Notes: generated by a model not told the origin, from the letters alone. Positions 23,976 to 35,640 are shown, counted from the stretch's first letter. The stretch: 64,000 nt of DNA from Rutpela maculata (GCA_936432065.2 OW386291.2:109061823-109125822); one strand, 5' to 3'. Made by a program: numbers and translations.

Positions 23976-24021
23976 AATTGTTAAATTCATATTCAATGTT
24001 ATAAAATATTATTTTGGGTAT

Positions 24022-24607
24022 TCAGCAGATAACTTTCATATTCAATATTTGGATCGCCGACAACTGCAAATTTTCGACTCTTGTCGGTTTTGATAGACGG
24101 ATGCTAATAATCAGGATATTACCTTCTCTTGCGATGTCACTCATGCGTAAATTGCACATTTCGTACCTCCTACATGAACCGAAAATACCATAAATAGCGA
24201 CAGCTTTCAAAAAATAGAAAGTATTATCTGGAGCATGCATGAAAAATTTACTTAACCTTTTCCTGTAAAAACTAAAGACTATTTATATTCGTTCTTTCCA
24301 TAAATGCATGGAATTTGTGGTAGGATGTTAAATCTATTCTACTTTTTATTTTCAGCATTGATTGTAGTTTCAAATGAATACGTTAAAGTGTGGAAGATTT
24401 ATATTTCCTGGACATTTCCACCATATATGCTAACATTACTGATTTATTAATATTCTGGGCTTTCTCTTCTCGATTCACAGCACTTACTTCGTGATATTCT
24501 CTATAATAAGGATCCCTGGATGTTGCACGAATTAGTTTTAACTCAGCCTCCGCGGCAAAATTTTCGATTTCAAGTAAAACACTTTTTTTATTCGTATCCA
24601 TTTTCAA
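24022..24607 (-). pseudogene. Crypton-type tyrosine recombinase relic, N-terminal half
   Basis: Minus-strand pieces in order: 24607-24383 with AYMVEMSRKYKSSTL (usual N-terminal core-binding region), then MLKIKSRIDLTSYHKFHAFM read from the next frame, then 24240-24022 with LKAVAIYGIFGSCRRYEMCN, which matches the start of the catalytic domain with the first Arg (CRR) of insect Crypton-like recombinases. Several stops and frameshifts separate the pieces, and the C-terminal HxxR...Y part is missing. Confidence 0.65.
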
Positions 24608-25550
24608 CTATGAAAATTACCGTCAAACATGCTTTTAAACTATCGCTTTGTCCACGTCAACAATATGTGAAAACATCAGGTGGCCTATAAAATGTATTAA
24701 AATTTAAGAAAAATTATTTCAATTTGATTTTAATTTCCAGCTTTTTTTCTCAAGTCATAATGCAGGTATAATAAAAAGAAATAGCATTGCATTTCTTTGC
24801 AAGTGCATACTTATACACTTATATCACAGTATACTATTTGAGTCACTTAACAATAAATCTTTTTCTATTTTAAAACACATAATCTCACAGTATATCATAA
24901 AATCTGGAAGAGGAAAGTTATGTGCCGGCTCACTTTAGATATTATTTAATATTATAATACAAACGAAACTGTTTTATTTTATTCTATTAATTGTATATAC
25001 TATAAAAAGAACTGATCACTGACAAAAGTCGTGAAATGGAAAAGTATCATCAATTTAAAATAATAATTTATTTAATTAAGCGAAAGGTATACCTAACACA
25101 AACCTAAGTCGTTTGACTTTTTACTTAATGACGGCGGTGTAGCATCTCCATTAGACCTGAAGTCGGTTCTTATTAGCGCTGCTTCCAAAAGTGATTTAAT
25201 TAGAACCACTTACACGCCGAGCTATCACAAAGCGTCTTTAGATGTACGCTCTTCGCGCTAACTAGATTATCGACACTAATGTGTTAGATCAGAGCATACA
25301 GAATCAGTTTCTCTTTTTATTCATTAATTTAGTTTATATTGCACCGACTGTCACTTTATTAGTCTCATTAATGCTATCTCTTGTTTCGTATCAAATTAGA
25401 GATATAAATAATAGTTGGAAAATTATTGTTAGTGAACAGCTAAACGAACAGCTGAAGATTTGTTTATTTCAAATACGCATCGCGTAGTGTGGGGAACATC
25501 GTCTTTGGTTTTTCGTTAATAACACAGGTCCACAATTTTTTTTTTTTTTA
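24608..25550. other. Intronic DNA without recognised gene
   Basis: AT-rich sequence with no homology that I can name. The motif AATTAGAACCACTTACACGC around 25198 and a T-run near 25540, immediately before the next transposon, are the only visible marks. Confidence 0.4.
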
Positions 25551-25790
25551 AGCGAGAATTAACACCCACTTTTCATTATGTTTTTCGGGGCACTGATCAC
25601 GAATCTGAAGTCGGAATAGCCTGTTTGTGGACGAATTTTCGAGCTAGAGGTCAAAATTGGACGAAAATCTTGAATAATCAGCATTTGTGATAATTCCAGG
25701 TTCGAAATGGTTACAAGAAATTTGGGAGACATGGAAATATCATTTTTGGGAGAAAATACAGTATTTTCCAATGTATTTTATTACTTGTAG

Positions 25791-26545
25791 TCCAATCAAG
25801 ATATCATTTTTCAAAAAAATTTCTCCCGGCAAGCTGATTTTTTCAGGGTCGATGGAGTCGAGTATCCGACCAAAAAGTCACAGTCCACACCCCTTGTAGG
25901 ATATTGCAATAGGGGTGGTTTCTTATTTTTTGTTTTTTTTTAATTGTCTTTTCCATCTTGTATATAGTAATATTCTCCACAACTTTGCCTAATAAAATTT
26001 TTTTATAACTTTGATTTTTGACGGTCCAGCGCCCATTATATGGGAAAACATTCACCATTTATTACGATTCAGGAAATATACAAACAAAAGGCTGAATAGC
26101 TGGTTTTTGCAGGGTTGATTGAGAACTGTCTCCTGAATCTCCAACCAATTTTTTTTTTGTTTCTTGGAGACTCAAGACACAGTTCTCAATCAACCCTGCA
26201 AAAACCAGCTATTCAGCCTTTTGTTTGTATGTTTCCTGAACCATAGTAAATAAATATGGTGAATGTTTTCCCATATAATGGGCGCTGGACCGTCAAAAAT
26301 CAAAGTTATAAAAAAATTTTATTAGGCAAAGTTGTAGAGAATATTACTATGTACAAGTCGGAAAAAGGAAATTTCAAAAAAAGCAAAAAATAAGAAACCA
26401 CCCCTATTGTAACATCCTAAAAGGGGTGCGGACTGTGACTTTTTGGTCGGATACTCGGGAGACACCTCTCCATCGACCCTGAAATAATCAGCTTGCCGGG
26501 AATTATTTGTGAGCACCCCCTATAGAGAAGGTCGACTTTTACTGT
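25791..26545. mobile_element. Foldback element inside the left arm
   Basis: Arms of about 300 bp face each other around a loop near 26128-26182: AGGCTGAATAGCTGGTTTTT at 26090 and its complement at 26203, ATGGGCGCTGGACCGTC near 26277 with complement near 26022, AAAGTCACAGTCC near 25874 with complement near 26428. The expected uninterrupted arm, seen from the 28.4 kb copy, shows the insertion sits at a TATTACTTG-like site that is duplicated imperfectly at both edges. Confidence 0.7.
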
Positions 26546-27289
26546 ATTATTGATAGAGCCTCATGTACGGTGAGTTCACTTTGGACCGCACTATTATACA
26601 AAATTTTCAAGGATATTGCTCCCAACGGTGGTTTATAAACATATTCATGTAGATTGGGAAAGAACAATGGGAAGAGGCGTTAATTATATCTCGGGATTTT
26701 ATTGAATATTCAGTCTGTGAGATTGGACTCTTGTCATCATCGACTTGTGGTGAAACCTTTAGACGCTTACCTTGCACCCGTTACAATCATCTTTTTATTT
26801 GAGCGTTTCAACATCAGTCTGCATTTATCTCTCTATTTTCAGTGTAGTAACTTAACTCGTTTATCAAAACGCATTCCTGTGTGCCTTTCTGTTTTGTTAA
26901 ATTTTGATTTATTTAGTTACATTTGGTTAAGAGCTTCTGGCATGCGCATTTTAATTGTGCTAAATTTAAATGTTTAGAACCATTTCTCCTTTTTAAGGTT
27001 GTCGCAATCAGCGGGTCCTTTTCGAGGATGTCGCATGCAACGGTGAAAGATGAACACATCGATTTAGAACCATTGAGTATAGTGGACAAAATATCCGCAT
27101 TGGCATTTCGATCAATTATTTTATATATTCCATATTATATCGATCCCTACTGATTCGGGAAACCTTCGCCACTTGTGAGCGGAAAGTTTAGTCAGGATGT
27201 ACAAAATATCCTTGATTCCTTTGTGAATGGCCTGGTAGAGATCGAAACAATCACTACAAGAAAAGATCTGGCCCATGCGATCGTGCCTC

Positions 27290-27880
27290 TTACTGGAATA
27301 TAACAGAGCAACCACTTGTTGAACCGTCGAAAATCCTCCTTCCAAACCTGCATATAAAATTAGGCTTAATGAAGCAGTTTGTCAAAGCGCTTGATAAACA
27401 GGGTGACTGCTTTGAATATTTGAGTCGAACATTCAGTTAGTTGTCGGAATTAAGGAAGGAATTTTTGATGGACCCGGAAGCCGCATGGGAAAGCTTTAAG
27501 TCCATCAGTTCCTAGAGAATCATAGAAGTGATGACTACGAAAGAATTGTAGCTGAGATGATCAAGAATTACCAAAAATTAGGTTGTTTAATGAATTTAAA
27601 ATTACATTTCCCTGACAATCTATGTGACTTCAGTGAAGAGCAAGGCGAGCTATTCCATCAAGATATCAAGGAAATGGAGAAACGGTATCAAGGAAGATGG
27701 GATATCAATATGATGGCAGGTTTTTCTTGGTCATTAGAGAGAGAAACAGTCCAAGAGGTACATGAACAAAAAAGAAATCCATTGCGTAGGTCATTCGATG
27801 ATAAAAGAGTCAGGAAACGAGCAAAAAAACTGATCAAAAGAGGAATGCGTTTTGATAAACGAATTAAGTTACTACACTGA
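27290..27880 (+). pseudogene. Widespread insect TE protein of unknown class, C-terminal part
   Basis: From about 27295 the + strand reads WNITEQPLVEPSKILLPNLH, then IKLGLMKQFVKALDKQGDCF, and after interruptions 27557-27880 gives MIKNYQKLGCLMNLKLHFPD, DFSEEQGELFHQDIKEMEKR, YQGRWDINMMAGFSWSLERE. This block (KLGC..K.HF, EEQGE.FHQDI, RYQGRWD) is one I recognise from very many uncharacterised invertebrate proteins that sit in transposons, but I cannot name its superfamily. A frameshift near 27290 and stops near 27437 break it. Confidence 0.65.
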
Positions 27881-28178
27881 AAATAGAGAGATAAATTCAG
27901 ACCGATATATGTTGAAACGCTCAAATAAAAATATGATTGTAACGGGGGTCAAAGGTTGTCCTAAGGTAAGCATCAAAAGATTTCATCACAAATCGATGCC
28001 GGCAAGGGTCCAATCTCACAGGCTGAGTGTTCCATACACTCCCGTGATACAATTCCCGCCTCTTCTCATTGTTCTTTCCGCTTGTGCAGTTCTGCTCAGC
28101 ACCGCGAAGACAAGTACAATACCGAATCAATATACATGAATATGTTTATAATCCACCGTTGGGAGCAATATCCTAGGA

Positions 28179-28363
28179 GAGGGATTCCCAACAGGTGGTC
28201 CGCGGACCCCTAGAGGTCCGCGAAATGTCACTGAGATATTCAATTGTTTTGTATTTCACTTGACTTGCAGTGGTAGATTCTACATAATCTTAATTTTAAG
28301 AAGAATTTGTCAGTATAGCGACCGATGAGGGGGTCCTTGAAAAAATCTTGTTGGGAATCCCTG
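28179..28363. mobile_element. 185-bp hAT-type MITE with 8-bp target duplication
   Basis: Left end GAGGGATTCCCAACAGGTGG, right end TTGTTGGGAATCCCTG, flanked by the exact 8-bp repeat TCCTAGGA at 28171-28178 and 28364-28371. Inner motifs GTCCGCGGACCCCTAGAGG and GGGGGTCCTTGAAAAA are typical of short hAT derivatives. The empty site is preserved in the left arm of the host element near 26610. Confidence 0.9.
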
Positions 28364-29263
28364 TCCTAGGATATTTTGTATAATAGTGCGATCCAAAGTG
28401 AACTCACCGTACACGAGACTCTATCAAGTAATGGAGTACTTTGAAAAATACTGCATTTTCTCCCAAAAACGATATTTTCATGTCTCCCAAATTTTTTCTA
28501 TTCATTTCGAACGGGAATTATCACAAATCCCGATTTTTCATGATTTTCGTCCAATTTGGAACTCTAGCTCGAAAACTCGTCCATAAACACGCTATTCCGA
28601 CTTCAGATTCGTGTTCAGCGTCCCAAAATACATAAGAAAAAGTAGGTCTTAATTCTCGCTCACGAAATTTTTTTTTTTGGGCCTCTGTAATTCATGTTAA
28701 TTTTGGTCTGTTTGTGTTGTTAGTCATGGTAGGAAGAAAAACATTCAACTTGTCATAATTTTCCCTATATCTATTACCGCCGTCATCGTAAAAAAATAAA
28801 GACGAAAAACAGTTTCTATACTCTTGCCGTCCATGCGTCCATTTTATATATAAAGAACAGTTTTCACTGAAAATTATAGAGAACTAAATTTTGCTTTAAA
28901 ATAACAATTATTTGTTCATTGCATCCTTTTCAGGGATAATCGAGCGAACAAGTGTTTGCTCTAACGTTAGCACTGCCTGCGATAGTGCCCTGAAAAGATT
29001 ATGCGTGCACATATTTTTCTTCTAATAGTGAACCAATTCTCAGAGTCATGATAATGAATAGTATGGCATTTGTACCGTCTGATCAGAAGACATACTGCAC
29101 AGCAACAGACGAAGGCTTCTCAAGGTTTTTTTATACAGAAATTGCTCAATGTAATAGAAATAAATCTGGCAGTTTGATCGTTACATTGAAAATTCTCGGA
29201 TAGAAGATATAAGAAGGAAGAGGGGGAAAGGGTCTATCAATTATTTTCGTATCCAAAATTCAA

Positions 29264-29725
29264 CTATAATTCAAAATACATCATAGCAATCTTTATTGTC
29301 TCATGAAAAAACAAAAGCAGAGTTGACCACTTATCTTTTGAAAAAGTTTTGGCAGAAAGTTGAGAAAGGAGGTTTGGGTAAAATAAGATATACGTGCTCA
29401 GATTTTCATCAAACATTTTCCCAAGAATAGGTATATCGTCGGCATAAGTAAGGATAATCAGACCATCAATATTTATAAACACGAACAGTATCGGATCAAG
29501 AACTGTGCTTTGTGGTATACCACAGGTTACTCTGATTTCTCTGTTTCATTTATTATTTGTTACAACATATTGTTATCTGTTGCTAAGATTGCTTTTTATC
29601 AAGTTGTAGGAACTACCTTGAACCCCTATACGTTTCTATTTCTCTAGCTGATAGTGTCAAAAATTCCTTTGCTAGACCTAGAAAGATGGCAGCCGTCGGT
29701 ATACTTTTATTTACATCACTATATA
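29264..29725 (-). pseudogene. Jockey-like LINE reverse transcriptase fragment
   Basis: Minus strand: VTCGIPQSTVLDPILFVFIN followed by DGLIILTYADDIPILG, the RT domains 4 and 5 with an intact YADD box. Upstream on that strand weaker matches to the LAKAFDT region occur near 29670. A second copy in opposite orientation lies at 30455-31100. Both are eroded. Confidence 0.7.
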
Positions 29726-30454
29726 CTTTTGTTGATAAGACCGTAATAGCACTTTAGATACATTTACTTCTGAATCTGAACTTACTTCTCTAATTTTAAT
29801 GAATTTGTCTGTGAATTTGTAAAATATTAGTTATTAATTTTCAATCGGTAATGGCCGAGTGGGCCTTACCTCTATACACTATATTTTCACCAAGCTAATA
29901 AAATCAACCTAGTATTAAATTAACTGTTGTTTAACATAAAAAAATGATAATTGCCTATTTTTAATTTTGAAAAGAATATTACAAAAAATAGCAGAACGAT
30001 CTAAATAATTATTTTATTACATTATATATTATATCAGAACTAAAAATAATTATTTAAATACAATTGCGTTTCTTTTATTATAAAGAAAGTACTATCATTT
30101 TGGTGAACAAAAAGTAACATCTAAAATTAATGTTTTTTTTTGTTTCCTTATTGTTAAAGTAGAAAACACTTTCATAATATATCTTTATAGAGAATCATTA
30201 TCTCAATATTTCCAGAATATTACATGACCACCACATTTGGGAAATTGTAATAATATTAACTGATGTTCTTGTCTCGTAAATGAATATAGAATACCGAGAG
30301 ATAAGTAAAAAATACGGCCAAGAATATTTACGAATTTTCCAATGTGTACTATACTAAGTACTCTAAAAAATGGTAATAATTTCAGATTTATTAGAATTTT
30401 AATTAAATTCTAAAGTTGTATCTAGGGTGCTATTATGATCTTGACAACAAAATA

Positions 30455-31100
30455 TAGGGATGTAAATAAAAGTATACCGACGACTGCCATCATTTTAGTT
30501 CTAGCAAAGGCATTTTTGACACTATCAGCCATATAAGGCTTCTAGAAAAATAGAAATGGGGTTCGAGGCTGTTCCTGTAACTTGATAAAAAACAATCTTA
30601 GTAACAGTTAACAATACGTTGTAATAAATAATGAAAGGAACAGAGAATCCACAGTAACCTGTGGTACACAACAAGGTACAGTTCTTGGCACGATACTCTT
30701 CGTATTTATAAATACTGATACTGAAAGTCTGATTATCTTTAATTATGCCGATGTTATACCTACTTACGTCAATTCTTGGGAACATGTTTGGTCAAAATCT
30801 AAGTATATATCACATAACAATATTTCTATTTAGGGCAAAACAATAACACCAAATACTCCGACATAATTATTGATCAGTATTTTAAATGGCATGGGCATAT
30901 TAATTGTTTAACAAAAGTTTAAAAAAAATGAATGTTGATATTTAAAAATTTAAGCACTATTCCTAGTATTAAGCTGATTAGGAATTGTTACTATGCTCTG
31001 GTAAAGCCGTTTTAACGTATGACATTTTGACCTAGGATGGAACTTATACAACTAGATTAGATAAAGTATCCGTGGCTAAATTGTCTATTCTTGTAACAAA
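30455..31100 (+). pseudogene. Jockey-like LINE reverse transcriptase fragment, + strand
   Basis: Reads, with frame breaks, LAKAFLTLSAI near 30503, NLIKNNLSNS near 30575, VTCGTQQGTVLGTILFVFIN at about 30653, and LIIFNYADVIP (YADD changed to YADV). It is the same family as the minus-strand piece at 29264-29725. The 3' end is not clear. Confidence 0.6.
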
Positions 31101-31229
31101 TATAACTTACGTTATTCTATTCTATTCAAAACAGCTTAGAACAGATGATAAATTAATCCAAATTGCATCAGCTGAATGTGAAAGGAATCGATAGTAGCCA
31201 CAATAGTCTGACCTAACGTAACCTGTCTT

Positions 31230-31445
31230 TAAAATATATACAATTTTACAGTCGGCCAATTAACATAACACTCCACATATAGTAGACAACCCCCAAACCC
31301 AAAGCCAAGGTTGTCCGGAAGAAGGTTACACGTTTGGAAAAACGCAGACATACATCCATACCCACCAGTATTGTCACTATCGGAGCTGGGGCTCGAACCC
31401 AGAACGCGATAGTCGGCCAGCATATTCGTCACACAACTCAACTCA
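31230..31445 (-). mobile_element. tRNA-derived SINE
   Basis: The complement of about 31380-31440 reads TTGTGTGACGAATATGCTGG, then CGCGTTCTGGGTTCGAGCCC, with a good box B (GGTTCGAGCCCC) and tRNA-like spacing. A conserved body follows with AACCTTGGCTTTGGGTTTGG near 31297. The chance ORF across it (with SDSDNTGGYG) is a known side effect of such SINEs rather than a gene. Confidence 0.6.
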
Positions 31446-32204
31446 ACAGATATTTATTAAAATTAAAGATCCGAAAATATGCACCTAGCCAGGACCTGGC
31501 CCGGAAGCATCCAGAAAACCACGGCGCTCAGCGCCATGGTGAATGTAGGTCTGGGTGAGGCAGGTCCGGTTCGGTTTTAACGACAATAAAAAGCAAGTGG
31601 TCAATGCTCCTGTGTTAGAAATTAAAAACTTAACATTAACCATTTATTGGAAGAGGAAGTATAAAAATGTTCAAAGACAATTCAAAAAAACGCTTAAAAT
31701 TGGTCGTTGCAAACACTTAAACTATTTTGATTGCTAGCACGGGGAAACAAAACTCAACGGAAAACCCGTTCGAATCAATTCCACCCTGGTGGTTTTCCTG
31801 CCGCCAGGAAAATATAGTGGAAACTAAAAAGATGTTGGAAATATTTGAGTTTTTAAAGAATTTATTGGAATTTAAAAACAAAAAAATGCAAAAGAATAAA
31901 AAGGATAAAAAGATTAAATAGAACATGTAAAGATAACAGAAAGGTTGAGTTATAGGTTTGGGTAGAGATTAAAGGTGGGGAAATAAGAAGTTGTATAGGA
32001 AAGTTTGGCTAAGGTAGAGGTTGCCGGGAAATAGGCAACGCCTGGTATGGTAGGGGGTGTCGAATACCGAAAAGTATTACACTATGCTGTCTGATTCGGG
32101 TTATGTTGCGGGTTAGCGGACTATTGCCCAGTTGTTAAAGTAGAAAACACTTTCTTTTTTATGGCATCAACTTCTTTTCTAATCTCATGTAATTGATTTT
32201 TCAG

Positions 32205-32471
32205 TATTTGCATTCGGACGAAGTTACAGCGTATTGTTCATAGCAAGAGCATTACAAGGTATTGGCTCGTCCTGCTCCAGCGTATCCGGTATGGGAATGT
32301 TGGCTGAACGTTACCCCGACGATAAAGAGCGAGGAAATGCTATGGGCATTGCACTTGGAGGTCTGGCTTTAGGAGTCCTCATTGGTCCTCCATTTGGAGG
32401 CGTGATGTATGAATTTGTAGGAAAATCAGCACCCTTCCTTGTGCTTTCGGCTCTGGCGTTGGCAGATGGAT
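32205..32471 (+). CDS. Vmat: Vmat internal exon: TM4 to TM6
   Basis: The longest coding exon here, 267 bp after TTTTTCAG, ending GGAT|GTAAGT. It encodes TM4 (VLFIARALQGIGSSCSS), an acidic cytosolic loop (ERYPDDKERGNAMG), TM5 with the MFS antiporter motif C (LGVLIGPPFGGVMYEFVG) and TM6 (APFLVLSALALADG). The Arg of FIAR matches VMAT2 Arg189 and the Asp of ADG matches the conserved aspartate at the end of TM6. There are no stops or frameshifts, and silent-site usage looks ordinary, so the exon is under constraint. It starts with TA, completing an Ile codon from the preceding mini-exon. Confidence 0.96.
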
Positions 32472-33430
32472 GTAAGTGAACAAAAACTTGTATTTAATCA
32501 AATTTATGGTTAGTGTACTTATGTCGGTGATATAGCATGGAAAAGATATGTTTCTTGACACTTTTCCCAAAACAAACATAACTGCATAAATGTAATTAAT
32601 TTCCTATTCATAATTTTTTTCTAACATGCTCGATATACGAAATGTGTATTGATAGGTGTATATATATTATTAACGACTTCACTGACTAAAATGCAGAAGA
32701 TGAGAAAACATTGTAAATTAAACTGTTCTCTCTCAGTGTCAAGGAAAATATTTTTCTTTCCCAGAGAGGAAAACTATTCGACCTTTTAAAAAGCTGTGAA
32801 TTTAGTTTAGTTAAGTTCGAGGTCAATATTAGTTAGTAACCTAAAGAATCAAATTCGGCGGTCGGAACTATATATACTATATACTATCCACAATGTAGAA
32901 AATCATGATGCGGATTTGAATCTATGGAGCAAGACCAAAAATTTTCGGAAAATTTTGGCGTCTTGAAAATAGCTTTTTTCTCTTTACATTGAAATCCTAA
33001 CCCTGTTTTTGAACATTTAATAATTTCTGTATAATATTTTTTTTTAGAGAATATTATATATGTATCAAGATTGTTGTTGCCAAATGACAGAATTATTTTA
33101 AACAATATACCCGCGGAGAGTGTTGTGTACATTTGGCATCGACGTGCTTTTGAAACTATAGCTATACAGCGGATAAATTCGATAAAATGAAAATGTTAAA
33201 AGTTTCCTACTGAATGGCATATTTTAAATTTTTTTGCAGTTTCCACAAAACTATCACGTCATCAATATTTTTGAAAACAACAATCTACATTTTTCTTTAC
33301 GAAATCTGAAAGTGCATTTTTTTGCACATCGATGTAGGTTACACGAGGAAATTTTTAAGAAAAACTAACTTAAAATTTAAAAATGCTAACTTTACTAGAA
33401 ATAAGGAAATTTCAAAAGCAACAGCACTAA
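32472..33430. other. Intronic DNA without recognised gene
   Basis: AT-rich intron sequence following the TM4-TM6 exon. Nothing was recognised. The minus-strand frame at 32884-33132 has no domain. Confidence 0.4.
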
Positions 33431-33431
33431 A

Positions 33432-34090
33432 GAATATTATTTAGGTATTATGCAAATCACAACTTACACACTTTTTATTTATTATGAAAATACCTACTTT
33501 CTGTACATTGTTGCCCTAATCTGGGCACGCTAATATACTAGTCAGGTAAATACTTTAAAACACTCATTATTGGAGAATCAATCAAAACAACTACTCTTCT
33601 AGTTAATACTGACGAAGTATTGAATTACATGATAGGATTCTTAGCATTTTAAGGAAAAAAAAAATATATTGAAAATACTAGAAGAGTAGTTGTTTTGATT
33701 GGTTTTCCAATAATGAGTGTTTTAAAGTGTTTTCCTAAGTAGTATATTAGCGTGACCCGATTAAGGCACCAATATACAGAAAGTAGATAATTTCATATTA
33801 AATAAAGAAGTGTGAATGATTTAATTTGAATAAATGATTTAAGTGTTTTCAATATATTTTTTTTCTTTAAAATACTAAGAATCCTATCATGTAATTCAAT
33901 ACTTCGTCAGTATTAGCTAGAAGAGTAGTTGTTTTGATTGATTCTCCAATAATGAGTGTTTTAAAGTATTTACCTGACTAGTATATTAGCGTGCCCAGAT
34001 TAGGGCAACAATATACAGAAAGTAGGTATTTTCATAATAAATAAAAAGTGTGTATGTTGTGATTTGCATAATACCTAAATAATATTCTCT
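33432..34090. mobile_element. 0.66-kb palindromic element
   Basis: Left arm (about 33432-33650) and right arm (about 33865-34088) are nearly exact reverse complements, for example AGGTATTATGCAAATCACAA at 33443 versus its complement near 34055, and CTAATCTGGGCACGCTAATA at 33514 versus 33985. A third partial copy of the arm core occurs at 33675-33800. Arms of about 220 bp and no coding sequence mark it as a foldback/MITE. Confidence 0.8.
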
Positions 34091-34461
34091 AATCATGACA
34101 AAAGCAAATAAATAAAAAATAATCAACAGCACTAATTTATTATTTTTCTAAAAATCTTTATCTGGTGACAGGATGCGCAGGTCATAATCGAACGGGTAGA
34201 TATAAAAATTGGTATACAATATACATACGTATTTACGATTCTTCTTTTACTTTCCAAAATATAAGCTATCAGGACCACGAGGAATCGAAGTCATCTTGGA
34301 AAATATAGCCCTTTTGCATATTTTTGCGTTTTTTTTTTTAAACTATCTACTTAATGGAAATAAAATTTATTATCAAAATGAAAGTTTGTTAAATTCTAAA
34401 CAAAACAGTTCGTCATAAATATGACAAAAAGCCTTATGCCTTCTTCTAGTAATGCGGCTGT

Positions 34462-34812
34462 TAATAACACAGATCTACAAAAAAGTCTTGTCCTAAAGTT
34501 CTAATCTAACTCTTTTAAAGTATTTTGACGCACTGAAGCCAATTTGGGACAAAAAAATTCTATCGTGTCAGTTTCCCGCTACCACTCTCTTTATCCCCTA
34601 CATTTTTTTTATCCGAAATTTGCGTCAGCTCGTCAAATTACTTCAGAAAAGTTAGGTCAGAACCTTAGAACAAGACCTTTTTAGGGGATAAAAGGGGCAG
34701 TAGAGAGAAACCGGCACAACGATTTTTTTCTCCAAAATTGGCTTCAGCGCGTCAAAATTCTTCAGAAAAGTTAGATGTGAACCTTAGAACAAGACCTTTT
34801 TTTTTTTTTTGA
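34462..34812. repeat. Inverted repeat pair
   Basis: AAGTCTTGTCCTAAAGTTCT near 34482 faces CTTAGAACAAGACCTTTTT near 34782, and CACTGAAGCCAATTTGGGAC near 34531 faces a complement near 34735, so about 150-bp arms flank a short centre that also repeats the same block at 34660-34700. Probably a further small foldback element. Confidence 0.6.
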
Positions 34813-35007
34813 AAACCTGTGTAATTGACGACTTCGCTAATTACATGCTTGAGTCGAGTTCCACGGCATTTTGTGGACATTTCGTGTGATATTGTTCAAA
34901 AGGAAGCTCTGAAACAAATAATATTAGGTTTCACTTAAATAATGGAATAATAAGTATGATAAAATATATTACTGCTTACTCACATAAGAAAATTTGCTTC
35001 ATGTGTC

Positions 35008-35640
35008 TCATTCACCATTTGGCTTCGCTGATGAGTCAGCTTCGTCTTCATCCATATTGCTACTGTTTAGATTATCTTTAGCTTCGCCATCTTCCATTCT
35101 GTCTTCTTCGCAAAGCTTGACGCAATTGAAACAAGAAATTCCCGAGCAATGAACACACAAAATCAAGCAATTTAGTCCTACTTTTTTGCATCCACACGAT
35201 GTCATGCAACCCTTCGTGCAATTCGAGCGAATCAGGGGTCTCAGCTGTTGGTATCAGGCTATGACGAGTGATTTTCCAGCCCCAATGATCAGGTTTCGTT
35301 TCGTGTCCACGCCACTTTTGCACCTGATTGTATCCTCGGAAAGAGTGCTGCTACGCTGCTGATTGTTTTGGAGGTAAAGCAGTCAAGTCGACCTTCTTTC
35401 CTTTCCTAGATTTTGCAAACTTCGTACGTATATTCAATGATGTTGTTGGAGTGAGTTGTGCGTCATGTAAAGCCAGAATGCATTTTTCTCCCACAAGGGT
35501 TATATCCTCGGTCATAGTGTTCGGATTATTGAAAATCTTTTTCTTTTTTATATTTTTATTTAACGTCGGCCTATTTCCGCTACCAGGGCCTATCACCGAA
35601 GCCAGGAGGCGAGCTACCCTCAACCTGGAATCTCTTCTCG
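35008..35640 (-). pseudogene. CXC-type cysteine-rich TE protein relic
   Basis: Minus strand, N to C: LVGEKCILALHDAQL and KKVDLTALPPKQSAA (35600-35351), then after a stop QHSFRGYNQVQKWRGHE and KPDHWGWKITRHSLIP (35345-35230), then after a frameshift MTSCGCKKVGLNCLILCVHC and SGISCFNC (35205-35120) with an acidic tail. The order LPP.SAA - H..R.Y.QVQ.W - WGW - CGCKK.GL.C...C..C is a recurring C-terminal block of uncharacterised insect transposon proteins. The cysteine motif resembles a CXC (tesmin/TSO1) knuckle. The element class is not known to me. Confidence 0.65.

Larger units (their letters stand above)
25553..28668 (+). mobile_element. 3.1-kb long-TIR transposon, nested insertions
   Basis: Ends GCGAGAATTAA (25553) and TTAATTCTCGC (28657-28667 region) are reverse complements, and inverted similarity runs inward for hundreds of bases (for example GAATCTGAAGTCGGAATAGC near 25601 against its complement near 28595; CGTTTCAACATCAGTCTG near 26802 against 27910). 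The left arm is broken by a foldback at about 25790-26545 and the right arm by a hAT MITE at 28179-28363. The centre codes for the protein relic at 27290-27880. Confidence 0.75.
30174..32131. mobile_element. 1,958-bp insertion between 23-bp direct repeats
   Basis: The same 23 bases (beginning TTGTTAAAGTAGAAAACACT) occur at 30151-30173 and 32132-32154, as a target duplication would. The enclosed DNA holds the + strand RT fragment at 30455-31100, a SINE at about 31230-31440 and GC-richer sequence at 31480-31560 and 31960-32120. The inserted element's own class is unknown: neither border has a clear poly-A, and no TIR was seen. It stops about 50 bp before the acceptor of Vmat exon 32205. Confidence 0.6.

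Noticed and set aside
31229..31441. 70-aa minus-strand ORF with SDSDNTGGYG
   Set aside because: It overlies a SINE body and reflects conserved SINE DNA rather than a protein.
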